A DNA stretch of 64,000 nt from Cryptosporangium phraense. GTDB taxonomy: Bacteria > Actinomycetota > Actinomycetes > Mycobacteriales > Cryptosporangiaceae. Position numbers and translations under genes: made by a program. Under the pieces are notes generated by a model that was not told the DNA's origin, ran no database searches, and worked only from the letters and a program-made list of their open reading frames with translations. Positions 17,283-25,816 of this stretch are shown piece after piece; positions within the stretch are counted from its first letter, which is position 1; each line of letters begins with the position of its first letter. The DNA lies in contig NZ_VIRS01000001.1 of NCBI RefSeq assembly GCF_006912135.1, forward strand, positions 1 to 64,000, in the 5' to 3' direction.

Positions 17283-18044
17283 GTGCCACCCCCCTTTCTC
17301 GATGCTCCGCGTCCCCTCGCGTTCGCTCACCGTGGCGGCGCGGCCGACGGCCTCGAGAACACGATGACCGCGTTCGCGCAGGCCGTCGCGGCCGGCTACC
17401 GGTACCTCGAGACCGACGTCCACGCCACCGCCGACGGCCAGCTCGTCGCCTTCCACGATCGGACCCTCGACCGGGTCACCGACCGTAGCGGCGCGATCGC
17501 TGCGCTCCCGCTCGCCGAGGTCCGCGCCGCCCGCGTCCGCGGCACCGAGAAAGTCCCCCTCTTCGACGAACTTCTCGACGCCTGGCCCGACGTCCGCCTC
17601 AACATCGACGTGAAGGCGGACGCGGCGGTCGAGCCGCTGATCGCCACCATCACCACCCACCAGGCGGAAGACCGGGTGTGCGTCGGGAGCTTCTCCGACG
17701 CGCGCCTCAACCGGGTCAGAGCCGCCTTCGGCGGGAGCGTGGCGACGAGCCTCGGCCCGCGGGACGTGGCCCGCCTCAAGCTGGCCTCGCTCACTCGGAG
17801 CCGGCCGACCTTCGCTCCCGGCGTCTGCGCGGCCCAGGTCCCGATCCGGCACAGCGGCCTGAGGCTGGTCGACGCCCGGTTCGTCGACAAGGCCCACCAG
17901 GCCGGCCTCCAGGTCCACGTCTGGACGATCGACGACCCGGCGACCATGCACCGTCTGCTCGACCTCGGTGTGGATGGCATCATGACCGACCGGATCGACG
18001 TCCTCCGTGACGTGCTCACCGCCCGCGGCTCCTGGGCCGCCTGA
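17283..18044 (+). CDS. Glycerophosphodiester phosphodiesterase (GDPD family)
   Basis: About 253 aa from GTG at 17283; an in-frame ATG at 17247 would add 12 residues, and neither has a clear ribosome site. The family signature is complete: FAHRGG, GLENT, ETDVHATADGQLVAFHD (catalytic His and metal ligands), LNIDVKAD and the closing VWTIDDPATMHRLLDLGVDGIMTDR (quoted in parts). It hydrolyses glycerophosphodiesters to glycerol-3-phosphate and an alcohol. No signal peptide, so cytoplasmic. It is divergent from the Hsp70-like gene and lies 19 bp before the MFS gene, a likely two- or three-gene operon with tdk. Confidence 0.9.
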   Translation: MPPPFLDAPRPLAFAHRGGAADGLENTMTAFAQAVAAGYRYLETDVHATADGQLVAFHDRTLDRVTDRSGAIAALPLAEVRAARVRGTEKVPLFDELLDAWPDVRLNIDVKADAAVEPLIATITTHQAEDRVCVGSFSDARLNRVRAAFGGSVATSLGPRDVARLKLASLTRSRPTFAPGVCAAQVPIRHSGLRLVDARFVDKAHQAGLQVHVWTIDDPATMHRLLDLGVDGIMTDRIDVLRDVLTARGSWAA

Positions 18045-18063
18045 ACCTCCCGAGGACGCCGCC

Positions 18064-19422
18064 GTGACCACCGAGACGGTGACCGAACCCGTGTCCACAC
18101 CCCGCGAACGTCGGGGCTGGTACTTCTACGACTGGGCGGCGTCGGCCTACAACACGACGGTCACCACCGTCTTCCTCGGGCCGTACCTGACCTCGATCGC
18201 GGAGAAGGCCGCGGGCTGCGCCGAGGAGGGTCAGACGTGCGCGGACCTGCACCCCCTCGGGATCCCGGTCGCGCCGGGGTCGTTCTTCGCCTACGCGCTC
18301 TCGCTGTCGGTGTTCGCGCAGGTCCTGGTGCTGCCGATCGTCGGCGCGTACGCCGACCGGTCCTGGCACAAGAAGCGCCTGCTGGCCTGGCTGACCGCGT
18401 TCGGCGCCGGCACGACGCTGGCGATGCTGTTCGTCACCGGTGACCGGTACCTGCTCGGCGGGGCGCTGCTGGTCGTCTCGAACATCCTGTTCGGCGCGGC
18501 CGAGACCGTGTACTACTCCTACCTCCCGCAAATCTCGGATCCGGACGAACGGGACGCGGTCAGCAGTCGCGGCTGGGCGATCGGCTACCTCGGCGGCGGT
18601 CTGCTGTTGCTGTTCAACGTCATCGCGGTGCTGGCCGGCGACAGCCTCGGCTGGTCGACCGCCGAGATCGCCCGGTGGAGCATCGTGTCGGCCGGCGCCT
18701 GGTGGGCGGTCTTCGCCGTGTACGCGATCCGGCCGCTCCGCGACCGGCCACCGGTCGAGACCTCCCGCAGCCGGTCGGTCTTCTACGCCTTCAATCAACT
18801 CGGGCGGACGCTCCGCGAGCTCGGTTCGCTGCGCCTGACGCTGTTCTTCCTCATCGCGTACCTGGTCTACAACGACGGCATCCAGACCGTGATCACGCTG
18901 TCGGCGACGTACGCGACGGAGGAGCTGAAGCTCGAGCAGACCGCGCTGGTGCCGACGATCCTGATGATCCAGTTCCTGGCGTTCGGAGGCGCGCTGCTGC
19001 TGGGCGCGGTGGCCCGGCGGATCGGGGCCTGGAAGGCGGTGCTGGCCAGCCTGGTGCTGTGGGCGGTCGTGCTGGTCGCCGCGTACTTCGTGCCGGCCAG
19101 GGCGCCGCTGCAGTTCGTCGCGCTGGGGGCGGCGATCGGACTGGTGCTCGGCGGCAGCCAGGCGCTGTCGCGGTCGTTGTTCAGCCAGCTGATCCCGGCC
19201 GGCAAGGAGGCCGAGTACTACGGGATCTACCAGATCAGCGACCGGGGCACGAGCTGGCTCGGCCCGCTGCTGTTCGGGCTGGCCTACCAGCTGACCGACA
19301 GCTATCGGATCTCGATCGTGTCGCTGATCGTGTTCTTCGTCGTCGGGTTCTTCCTGCTGCTCGCGGTGCCGATGCGGCGGGCGATTCTCGCGGCCGGGAA
19401 CGAGCCACCTAGGCTGCTCTGA
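18064..19422 (+). CDS. MFS transporter, UMF1/Atg22-like
   Basis: 452 aa from GTG at 18064 with CGAGGA upstream. About twelve membrane segments. The N-terminal RGWYFYDWAASAYNTTV motif and the loop GAYADRSWHKKRL are characteristic of the Atg22/UMF1 group of major-facilitator permeases. It probably exports or imports amino acids or small solutes; the substrate is unknown. Its TGA stop overlaps the ATG of thymidine kinase by one base, so the two are co-translated. Confidence 0.85.
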   Translation: MTTETVTEPVSTPRERRGWYFYDWAASAYNTTVTTVFLGPYLTSIAEKAAGCAEEGQTCADLHPLGIPVAPGSFFAYALSLSVFAQVLVLPIVGAYADRSWHKKRLLAWLTAFGAGTTLAMLFVTGDRYLLGGALLVVSNILFGAAETVYYSYLPQISDPDERDAVSSRGWAIGYLGGGLLLLFNVIAVLAGDSLGWSTAEIARWSIVSAGAWWAVFAVYAIRPLRDRPPVETSRSRSVFYAFNQLGRTLRELGSLRLTLFFLIAYLVYNDGIQTVITLSATYATEELKLEQTALVPTILMIQFLAFGGALLLGAVARRIGAWKAVLASLVLWAVVLVAAYFVPARAPLQFVALGAAIGLVLGGSQALSRSLFSQLIPAGKEAEYYGIYQISDRGTSWLGPLLFGLAYQLTDSYRISIVSLIVFFVVGFFLLLAVPMRRAILAAGNEPPRLL

Positions 19423-20087
19423 TGGCTGCCGCACGATCCGTCCGCGTCCCTACCGGCTCGCCGGGGATGCTCCGCTTCTTCTACGGACCGATGGACTGCG
19501 GGAAGTCCACGCTGGCCTTACAGATCAATCACAACCACGCCCGGCAGGGACGCCACGGCCTGCTGCTGACCAAGCTCGACCGGGCCGGCAGCGCCCGGAT
19601 CTCCAGCCGGGTCGGGCTGGACGCGCCGGCGTTCGAGGTCGGCGCCGACACCGACCTGCACGAGGTCGTCGGCGCCGAATGGCGGGCCGGTCGGCGGGTC
19701 GACTACCTGATCTGCGACGAAGCCCAGTTCTACACCTGCGAGCAGATCGAGCAGGCCGCCGATCTGGCCGACCGGGCCGGCGTCGACGTGTACGCGTTCG
19801 GGCTCGCGACCGACTTCCGCAGCGAGCTGTTCCCGGGCACCAAGCGGCTGTTCGAGCTGGCCGACGAGCTGATCCGGCTCCAGGTCGAGGTGCTGTGCTG
19901 GTGCGGACGCCCCGGGCAGCAGAACGCCCGTGTGGTGAAGGGCGAGGTGACCCGCACGGGCGATCAGATCCTGGTCGCCGACACGGACGCGGCCGACGTG
20001 CACTACCAGGTGCTGTGCCGACGCCACTACCGCGACGGCGACCTCGGCCCCGCCGTACCCACGGCCGGCCAGCTGTCCCTGGCCTGA
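19422..20087 (+). CDS. tdk: Thymidine kinase (type II)
   Basis: 221 aa. P-loop GPMDCGKST at residues 22-30, the catalytic Glu and Walker B in YLICDEAQFYTC, the lasso-type FELADELIRLQ, and a zinc-binding set (CWCGRPG and the later CRRHY). It phosphorylates thymidine to dTMP in the salvage pathway, in the cytoplasm as a tetramer. The start overlaps the stop of the MFS gene. A short 13-base spacer separates its stop from a MITE. Confidence 0.92.
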   Translation: MAAARSVRVPTGSPGMLRFFYGPMDCGKSTLALQINHNHARQGRHGLLLTKLDRAGSARISSRVGLDAPAFEVGADTDLHEVVGAEWRAGRRVDYLICDEAQFYTCEQIEQAADLADRAGVDVYAFGLATDFRSELFPGTKRLFELADELIRLQVEVLCWCGRPGQQNARVVKGEVTRTGDQILVADTDAADVHYQVLCRRHYRDGDLGPAVPTAGQLSLA

Positions 20088-20100
20088 GCGAACTGGCCTA

Positions 20101-20264
20101 GGCCCTGTCCTGCGAATCCGTGCTCGGCTGCGGCTCCGCTCAGCCGCCGCCAGGCCGCGTTGTCGGGATGTCCGGATACAACAGCGGTATCCGGACATCC
20201 CTCCGCCTTGCCTGACGACGGCTGAGCGGTGCCTCGCTGCGAGCGAGATTCGCAGGACAGGGCC
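20101..20264. mobile_element. MITE-like hairpin element, copy 1 (164 bp)
   Basis: Perfect 18-bp terminal inverted repeats GGCCCTGTCCTGCGAATC (20101-20118) and its complement (20247-20264), flanked on both sides by TA, within CTAG. Inside, nested inverted repeats around CGCTCAGCCG make nearly the whole element one hairpin. The core arms GGGATGTCCGGATA (20165-20178) and TATCCGGACATCCC (20188-20201) enclose loop CAACAGCGG. There is no coding capacity. The right end lies on the TAG stop of the small gene at 20264-20353. The TA/CTAG target is what IS5-family (IS427-type) elements use. Confidence 0.85.
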
Positions 20265-20353
20265 TAGTTGAACTGGGCGAAGTACAGGATTCCCAGCAGA
20301 ACGACGATCACCAGGGCCAGACCCACGAACACGGCCAGGGTCACGCCGTCCAT
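20264..20353 (-). CDS. Small single-pass membrane protein (29 aa)
   Basis: ATG at 20353, stop TAG at 20264-20266. The peptide begins MDGVTLAVFVGLALVIVVLL and ends FAQFN: an acidic residue, then one long hydrophobic helix and a short polar tail. Codon use has the strong third-position GC of the genome. Small hydrophobic proteins like this are common and rarely annotated. The stop codon is the target site of the adjacent MITE, so the coding sequence appears intact. Function unknown. Confidence 0.6.
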   Translation of the reverse strand: MDGVTLAVFVGLALVIVVLLGILYFAQFN

Positions 20354-20418
20354 ACGCACGCGCGCAGTATTACGGGCGGGCGCACGTCAGTGCGAGCCGG
20401 GTGACCCCTTGACGGTGG

Positions 20419-20925
20419 TCAGCGTTCGCCGATGTCTTCGACGGCCTGACAGGCGTTGTGGATCGGGTCGGCCAGGTTGACGTTCGCGGCCAGCCGCTGG
20501 AGCAGCTCGCGGAACGTCGCCCGCTCGCCGTCGGGCAAGCCGGCCAGCAGGCGGTCCTCCGCCTCGCACAGGCCCTTGTCGAGCTCGGCCAGCGTGGCCC
20601 GACCGGTCTCGGTGGCGACGATGCGCCGGGCCCGCCGATCGGCCGGGTCGGGCTGACGGGTGACCAGACCGGCCTTCTCCAGGTCGTCGAGCAGGTACGT
20701 CATCACCGTGCGGTCGACGCCGAGCTGGTGGGCGAGCGCGAGCTGGGTACCCGGGGTGTCGCGGACACACGTCGCCAGGATCTGGTAGCCGCGCGGCCCG
20801 CCGGGGACGTCGGCCATCACGAAGCCGGCAGCCTTGGTGTAGGCGCGGAAGAGCACGCCGAGGGACCACCCGAGGTCGTCGCTGAGCGGGAGCGACGGGG
20901 GTGCCGGAGCGGGGACCACGGCCAT
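20419..20925 (-). CDS. MarR-family transcriptional regulator
   Basis: 168 aa from ATG at 20925, preferred over ATG at 20934 because AGGA sits nine bases before it; the open frame continues upstream to 21009 but crosses the promoter region. The winged helix is clear: TQLALAHQLGVDRTVMTYLLDDLEKAGLV, then wing QPDPADRRARRIVAT (quoted in parts), followed by the dimerisation helix. It is divergent from a flavodoxin-fold reductase, the usual arrangement for MarR/AzoR-type electrophile or quinone sensors. It probably represses itself and the reductase. Confidence 0.88.
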   Translation of the reverse strand: MAVVPAPAPPSLPLSDDLGWSLGVLFRAYTKAAGFVMADVPGGPRGYQILATCVRDTPGTQLALAHQLGVDRTVMTYLLDDLEKAGLVTRQPDPADRRARRIVATETGRATLAELDKGLCEAEDRLLAGLPDGERATFRELLQRLAANVNLADPIHNACQAVEDIGER

Positions 20926-20983
20926 GGTGTCCATCCTACGGGTCGCCACCACCAATCTCCGTAAAAGCAAAATCACAGAAGGG

Positions 20984-21026
20984 TTGTCGTTGAGATCGTC
21001 TGCTGGCAATACTATCTCTCGTACAA
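20984..21026. promoter_or_regulatory. Candidate MarR operator between the divergent genes
   Basis: An imperfect inverted repeat, TTGTCGTTGAGAT (20984-20996) and ATCTCTCGTACAA (21014-21026), matches at 9 of 13 positions. It lies between the MarR start at 20925 and the GTG of the reductase at 21048, covering the likely promoter positions. The GAGGAG ribosome site of the reductase is at 21037-21042. Confidence 0.45.
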
Positions 21027-21047
21027 CTCGTCTGCTGAGGAGATCTC

Positions 21048-21707
21048 GTGACCCTGTACCGCCTCGACGCCAGCATCCGCACCGAGGGCTCCGTGAGCCG
21101 GGCGGTCGCCGACACCGTCCAGGCCGCCTGGCGCGCCCAGCACCCGGACGCGTCGATCACCCGGCGCGACATCGGCCTCGACCCGCTGCCCGCGGACACC
21201 TGGTCGACGATCATCCGCTCGGTCATGAACCCAGGCGCGGAGCCGACCCCCGCGGTGACCGCCGCGACCTCGCTCGCCGCCACGCTGGCCGACGAACTGG
21301 TCGCCGCGGACGCCTACCTGTTCGCGATCCCGCTCTACAACTACGGCGTGCCGGCCTCGGTCAAGAACTGGGTCGACACACTGATCACCACGCCGGCGTT
21401 CGCGCCCGGCGCCCCGTCGGCGATCGCCGGTCGTCCGGGGATCCTGGTGACGGTCCGGGGCGGCGGCTACGCGCCGGGAACCCCGCGCGAGGGCTGGGAC
21501 CACAACACGCCGTACCTGCGCCGCGTGCTCGTCGACATGTGGGGGCTCGACCTCGAGATCGTCGAGGCCGAGCTGACGCTGGCCGAGGTCACCCCGGCCA
21601 TGGCCGAGCTCCGGCCGCTGGCCGCGGAGTCGCTGGCCAACGCCCACACCAACGCCGAGCTCACCGGCAAGGCCCTAGCCGAGCGCCTGTCCGCGTCAGC
21701 CGCGTGA
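21048..21707 (+). CDS. FMN-dependent NADH-azoreductase / quinone reductase (flavodoxin-2 fold)
   Basis: 219 aa from GTG at 21048 with GAGGAG nearby. Family marks: the N-terminal phosphate-binding DASIRTEGSVSR, the FMN-ring motif PLYNYGVPASVKNWVD and a later VRGGGYAPGTPREGWDH. It reduces quinones or azo compounds with NADH. It is transcribed away from the MarR gene, which probably controls it. Its 3' end overlaps the convergent oxidoreductase by 12 bases. Confidence 0.88.
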   Translation: MTLYRLDASIRTEGSVSRAVADTVQAAWRAQHPDASITRRDIGLDPLPADTWSTIIRSVMNPGAEPTPAVTAATSLAATLADELVAADAYLFAIPLYNYGVPASVKNWVDTLITTPAFAPGAPSAIAGRPGILVTVRGGGYAPGTPREGWDHNTPYLRRVLVDMWGLDLEIVEAELTLAEVTPAMAELRPLAAESLANAHTNAELTGKALAERLSASAA

Positions 21708-23126
21708 CGCTTCCAGCAGCCGGAGCCACACCTCGCTGATCGTCGGGAACGAGGGCACCGCGTGCCAGAGGCGGGCCAGCGGTACCTCGCCGACGATCGC
21801 GATGGTGGCCGCGTGCACCAGCTCGGCCGCGGTCGTCCCGACGAACGTGGCGCCGAGGATCACGTCGCGTTCGGCGTCGAGCACCAGCTTGGCCCGGCCG
21901 GTGTACCCGTCGGCATACAGGGCGGCCCCGGCGACCTGGCCGAGGTCGTACTCGACGGTCCGGACCGGCAGGCCGGCCTCCCGGGCCTCGGCCTCGGTCC
22001 GGCCGACCGCGCCGACCTCCGGGTCGGTGAAGACCGCCTGCGGCACCGCGACGTGGTCCGCGGTCGCGGCGTACGGGCTCCACGGGCCCAGCTCGACCGG
22101 CTGGCCGGCCGCTCGCGCCACGATCGCGGCCCCGGCCGCGCGGGCCTGGTACTTGCCCTGATGGGTGAGGAGCGCCCGGTTGTTCACGTCGCCGACGGCG
22201 TAGAGCCAGTCGACGCCGGTCACCCGGCAGCTGTCGTCGACGTCGAGCACGTTCTCGAGGCCGGCGACGTCCAGGCCGAGGCCGTCGGTGGCCGGGCGGC
22301 GTCCGGTGGCCACCAGTACCTCGTCGGCCCGGATCGTGCGGGTCCCGTCGGCGTCCTCGAGGTCGATCCGGACGCCGGCCGTGTCCCGGTCGACCGCGGT
22401 GACCGTCGCCCCGAGGCGGACGTCGACCCCGGCGTTCTTCAGGCCGGTGGCGACCGCCTCACCCGCGAACGGCTCCAGCCGGGGCAGCAGCCCGCTCCCC
22501 CGGGCCACGAGCGTCACGCGGCTGCCGAGCGCGGCGAACGCGGTCGCCATCTCGCACCCGACGACGCCCCCGCCGAGGATCGCCAGATTGTCCGGGACCG
22601 CGGTGGCCGAGGTGGCGTCCCGGCTGGTCCAGGGGTCGGCCTCGGCCAGCCCGGGGACGTCCGGGACGACCGCGCGGCTGCCGGTGGCCAGTGCGACCGC
22701 GTGCCGGGCGGTGAGCCGACGGGCGCCGCCGTCGCGGGTCCGCACCTCGACCTGACGCTCGCCGACCAGGCGGGCACTGCCCCGCATGAGCGCGATGCCG
22801 GCCGAGTCGAGCCACCCGACCTGGGAGTCGTCCGACCAGTTGTGGACGAACGCCGTGCGCCGCTCCAGGACCTGGACCGCGTTCGGACCGCCCCGCACCG
22901 CCGACGCGGCGCCGTCGACCCGGCGGGCGTCGGCCAGCGCGGCCGCCGGTCGCAGCAGCGCCTTGCTCGGTATACAGGCCCAGTACGAGCATTCACCGCC
23001 GACGAGTTCGCGCTCGACGATCAGCGCCGACAAGCCACCGCGGACGACCGTGTCGGCGACGTTCTCCCCGACCGGTCCGGCACCGACGACGATCACGTCG
23101 TACTCGTCCCCGCCCGACACCGTCAT
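21696..23126 (-). CDS. Class I pyridine-nucleotide disulfide oxidoreductase
   Basis: 476 aa from ATG at 23126; the frame is open to 23186, but the FAD-binding motif follows immediately here. FAD site DVIVVGAGPVGENVA at the N-terminus, redox-active disulfide in GGECSYWACIPSKALL, NAD(P) site LAILGGGVVGCEMATAF, second FAD motif YAVGDVN, and a dimerisation domain ending VPSFPTISEVW. The last part keeps the His-Pro-like position as HAVPSFPT, a variation from the canonical HAHPT. It could be a dihydrolipoamide-dehydrogenase-like, mercuric-reductase-like or mycothione-reductase-like enzyme. The substrate is not decidable from sequence. Confidence 0.88.
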   Translation of the reverse strand: MTVSGGDEYDVIVVGAGPVGENVADTVVRGGLSALIVERELVGGECSYWACIPSKALLRPAAALADARRVDGAASAVRGGPNAVQVLERRTAFVHNWSDDSQVGWLDSAGIALMRGSARLVGERQVEVRTRDGGARRLTARHAVALATGSRAVVPDVPGLAEADPWTSRDATSATAVPDNLAILGGGVVGCEMATAFAALGSRVTLVARGSGLLPRLEPFAGEAVATGLKNAGVDVRLGATVTAVDRDTAGVRIDLEDADGTRTIRADEVLVATGRRPATDGLGLDVAGLENVLDVDDSCRVTGVDWLYAVGDVNNRALLTHQGKYQARAAGAAIVARAAGQPVELGPWSPYAATADHVAVPQAVFTDPEVGAVGRTEAEAREAGLPVRTVEYDLGQVAGAALYADGYTGRAKLVLDAERDVILGATFVGTTAAELVHAATIAIVGEVPLARLWHAVPSFPTISEVWLRLLEASRG

Positions 23127-23275
23127 GCTCGCCGCCACCTGTCGTCTCCGCCCGTCGTTGATGGGCCGCCCGTGCCCGATGGCCACTGTCCGCAGCCGTG
23201 CGCACGGTATCCAATCCGGTTTCGGTCACTGCACGTGACATCCCGGCTGGAGGTTCGGAGTCGGCGTCCGGCGGC

Positions 23276-23680
23276 CTAGCGACGGGTCGCGGCGTACCAG
23301 AGGGCGCCACCCACGGCCGCTACCGCGCCGGCCGCGGCGGCATAGCTGCCGAGCTTCGCGGCCCGGCCCGACCGCGCCGCCGTGACGAGCGTCACCGCGT
23401 CGAATCCGTCGGCCAATGCCGAGGCCAGCACCCAGGATCGGGCGCCCGAGCCGCCTTTGACGACCGCCGCACCGGTCCCGAGGGCGAGCGCAATCTCCCG
23501 AGTCGCGAACATCCGGGTGATAAACGCCATTCGCCCCGCGGTGGCGCTATCGATACCCAGGCTGCGGGGCAGGACGGTATCCTGAGCAGTGGAGACGGCA
23601 CCGACGGCCAATCGGATCAACGCGACCGCGAGCACGATCTGCCGAGCGCGATCGGCGGGAGCGGATTGAGCCTGGTCCAC
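23276..23680 (-). CDS. Small membrane protein, DUF4267-like
   Basis: 134 aa from GTG at 23680 with a very strong AAGGAGG ribosome site, preferred over an in-frame ATG further upstream. Three or four hydrophobic segments (ARQIVLAVALIRLAVGAVS; EIALALGTGAAVV; AVGGALWYAATRR) are linked by short polar loops. The pattern of an early Arg, a middle ATREIALALG and an aspartate before a Val/Thr helix resembles actinobacterial DUF4267-type proteins. Function unknown. It is divergent from rbpA. Confidence 0.7.
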   Translation of the reverse strand: MDQAQSAPADRARQIVLAVALIRLAVGAVSTAQDTVLPRSLGIDSATAGRMAFITRMFATREIALALGTGAAVVKGGSGARSWVLASALADGFDAVTLVTAARSGRAAKLGSYAAAAGAVAAVGGALWYAATRR

Positions 23681-23823
23681 GCGTGTCCTCCTTGTAATGA
23701 GTTGCCGCATGTGCGCATGCGGTGCTGTGCTGCTGGGCACATATCTCCACGGCGGCGGAATCTTCTGTCCGTCATCGTCGTTGGTACCGGTGGCTGACCG
23801 CAGACGCCAGGGGGTTGATGCAG

Positions 23824-24168
23824 ATGGGTGAGCGCACGCTGCGCGGTAGTCGGCTCGGAGCAGTGAGCTACGAGACCGACCGCAACACGGAGCTGGCGCC
23901 CCGCCAGCAGGGAGAGTACCTGTGCCCGCGTGGGCACCGGTTCACGGTTCCCTTCGCGGCTGATGCCGAGATCCCGATCACGTGGGAATGCCGGGCCGAT
24001 GGCACGGTGGCCCGCATCATCGACGGTGACGAGCCTGAGGCCAAGAAGGCCAAGCCACCGCGAACGCACTGGGACATGCTCCTCGAGCGGCGCACCGTCG
24101 CCGAGCTGGAAGAGGTTCTGGCGGAGCGTCTGGAGGTCCTCCGGGGCCGCCGTAGCCGCTCGGCCTGA
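23824..24168 (+). CDS. rbpA: RNA polymerase-binding protein RbpA
   Basis: 114 aa from ATG at 23824 (another ATG two codons upstream). The opening MGERTLRGSRLGAVSYETD is the RbpA N-terminal tail. It is followed by the core domain with Cys/His residues CPRGHRF and WECR, the basic linker DEPEAKKAKPPRTHWDML, and the sigma-interaction domain RRTVAELEEVLAERL. RbpA binds RNA polymerase and principal sigma factors and stabilises open complexes. It is followed by a strong terminator. The position near fxsA and ppm1 matches M. tuberculosis Rv2050. Confidence 0.97.
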   Translation: MGERTLRGSRLGAVSYETDRNTELAPRQQGEYLCPRGHRFTVPFAADAEIPITWECRADGTVARIIDGDEPEAKKAKPPRTHWDMLLERRTVAELEEVLAERLEVLRGRRSRSA

Positions 24169-24190
24169 CGAGGTAACCCAGCCAACGACG

Positions 24191-24224
24191 AAGCCCGCCA
24201 CCCCTCCGGGGGTGGCGGGCTTTT
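24191..24224 (+). terminator. Rho-independent terminator of rbpA
   Basis: Twelve-base arms GCCCGCCACCCC (24193-24204) and GGGGTGGCGGGC (24209-24220) with a short loop, followed by TTTT. It begins 22 bases after the rbpA stop. Confidence 0.92.
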
Positions 24225-24241
24225 CGTGTGCCGTGATCTAA

Positions 24242-25813
24242 CTTGCTGTTTAACCTTCGGGTTTTTGTCGTTGTGTGAGGGTGCGGGCTCGGAGGACGGT
24301 TTTTCCGACGTGGTGGTGGGGTGCCCGGTTTTGGTTGGGGCGTCCGGGTGGGCGTCCTGGTCCGGGTCGGCCGGGTTTTGGTGCTCTGGCTGGTAGTGGG
24401 GTTTTCGGGCGGAGGTTCCGAAATCCGCGGCGGACCCGGGCGGGGCTGAGCCTGCCGGTCATGGCGGGTTTCTCCCAGGGCAGCCGCAGGTCGGTGACGA
24501 GGTCGCGGGCGAGGCGTAGCTGGGTGTGGGCGGCGATCAGTAGCCAGGTCCAGGTGTCGGCGGCTTCGGGTTCGCGCAGGCGGGGGCGGGTCCAGCCGAG
24601 GGTTTGTTTGAGCAGACGGAAGGTGTGTTCGAGGTCGAAGCGGCGGAGGTAGGCCTGCCAGAGCCGGTCGACCTGGCCGGCGTCGAGGTCGACCGCTGAG
24701 CACCAGAGCCAGATGGGTTTGGGGTCGTGCCCGGAGGGGACGTGCTCGACCTGCAACCGGATCAGGGTGCCTTCCAGGACGGGGAGCGGGCCGTTGTGGT
24801 CGATCCAGGCGGCGCGGTGAGTCAGCCGGGGATGCAGCCGGTTCCAGGAGCGTGCGTCGGCGTCGCCGTATCGGCTGGTCGCGGTGCTGGTGTGACAGGC
24901 CGGTTGCGGCCAGGTGGCCGGGTCGGCCAGGCGGAACTCGCCGCCGTGGCGGCGGGGCCTGCCCCAGGTGCCCGGTGGCCGGGGCGGGGCGGGCAGGCGC
25001 AGGACCCGGTCGGCGCGGATGCGTCCGAGGATGGTCACCGGAAGGTCGGCCAGGTCGTGGGTCAGGCGGGCGCAGTCGTAACCGGAGTCGGCGACGATGA
25101 GGATGTCCGGGTCGCCGGGCTGCCAGTGCCCGGCGCCGGTCAGTCGGTCGATGACCTCACGCAGCTGGGCGGCGGTGACCGCGGCGTCGTCGTCGGCCGG
25201 CCCGAGACGCACGGCGTCCAGGATCGCTGTCCAGGAGGTCCGGCCGGTCTCCAGGGCGGCCACGATCGAGTAGGGCCAGCCCGGGATGCGCTGGTCGGAG
25301 GCCCGGGTCTGCCCGGTGACGTGGCAGAACAACCGGCGGGGACTGGTGTGTGCTTCGGGGCGCAGCCACGGGCTCACGTCCACGGCCAGCACGATCCGGC
25401 CGCCGGCGGCGCGTGGCAGCGGCAGCCCGGCCACGGCCCGGCGCAGCCGTCCGAGTTCGACGTGTCCGTTGTTGACCGCGTCATACAACGCGCCGTGACC
25501 GCGGCGATGCTCTGGGGCCAGACTCAGCCCGGCCAGGGTCCGGACCGGCCCGTCGGCGCAGAGCACCGCGTCGACCAGCTCGAACAACGTATCGGCGCGG
25601 CGGGTCAGACAGCCATAGAACTCTTCGCGGAACCCGGCGAGTCTCTCCAACGATTCGACGCGGTCACCCGCGTCGGGCACACTGCTCATCACGGCCTTCG
25701 GTTGCGTTCATGTTCATCTTTGGCGAGACGACATGATCACCGAAGGCCGCCCTCGTGTCCAATCACGACCACACGAAACCGCAGGCCACACCGCCCCAGG
25801 TTAAAAGACAAGA
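24242..25813 (-). mobile_element. IS701-like insertion sequence (about 1.57 kb)
   Basis: Imperfect terminal inverted repeats CTTGCTGTTTAACCT (24242-24256) and AGGTTAAAAGACAAGA (25798-25813), with one transposase between them. CTAA stands directly outside both ends (24238-24241 and 25814-25817), a 4-bp duplication of the kind IS701-type elements make. The right-hand CTAA is the tip of a MITE, so the IS appears to have inserted into that junction. Ends were read by eye and may shift by a base. Confidence 0.7.
24250..25689 (-). CDS. DDE transposase, IS4/IS701-like
   Basis: 479 aa from ATG at 25689 (GTG directly before). Catalytic residues are visible: first Asp in IVLAVDVSPWLRPEA, second in ILIVADSGYDCARL, and the Glu in a YREK-type signature YLRRFDLEHTFRLLK. 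The C-terminus is Pro/Arg/Gly-rich. The gene fills the element almost end to end and appears intact, so the copy may be active. The assignment to IS701 rather than another IS4-superfamily group is by architecture. Confidence 0.85.
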   Translation of the reverse strand: MSSVPDAGDRVESLERLAGFREEFYGCLTRRADTLFELVDAVLCADGPVRTLAGLSLAPEHRRGHGALYDAVNNGHVELGRLRRAVAGLPLPRAAGGRIVLAVDVSPWLRPEAHTSPRRLFCHVTGQTRASDQRIPGWPYSIVAALETGRTSWTAILDAVRLGPADDDAAVTAAQLREVIDRLTGAGHWQPGDPDILIVADSGYDCARLTHDLADLPVTILGRIRADRVLRLPAPPRPPGTWGRPRRHGGEFRLADPATWPQPACHTSTATSRYGDADARSWNRLHPRLTHRAAWIDHNGPLPVLEGTLIRLQVEHVPSGHDPKPIWLWCSAVDLDAGQVDRLWQAYLRRFDLEHTFRLLKQTLGWTRPRLREPEAADTWTWLLIAAHTQLRLARDLVTDLRLPWEKPAMTGRLSPARVRRGFRNLRPKTPLPARAPKPGRPGPGRPPGRPNQNRAPHHHVGKTVLRARTLTQRQKPEG

Positions 25814-25816
25814 CTA

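Noticed and set aside
20101-20264. Hairpin considered as a terminator or riboswitch of tdk
   Set aside because: Terminal repeats, TA flanks and a second copy with the same core at 25817-25981 point to a MITE.
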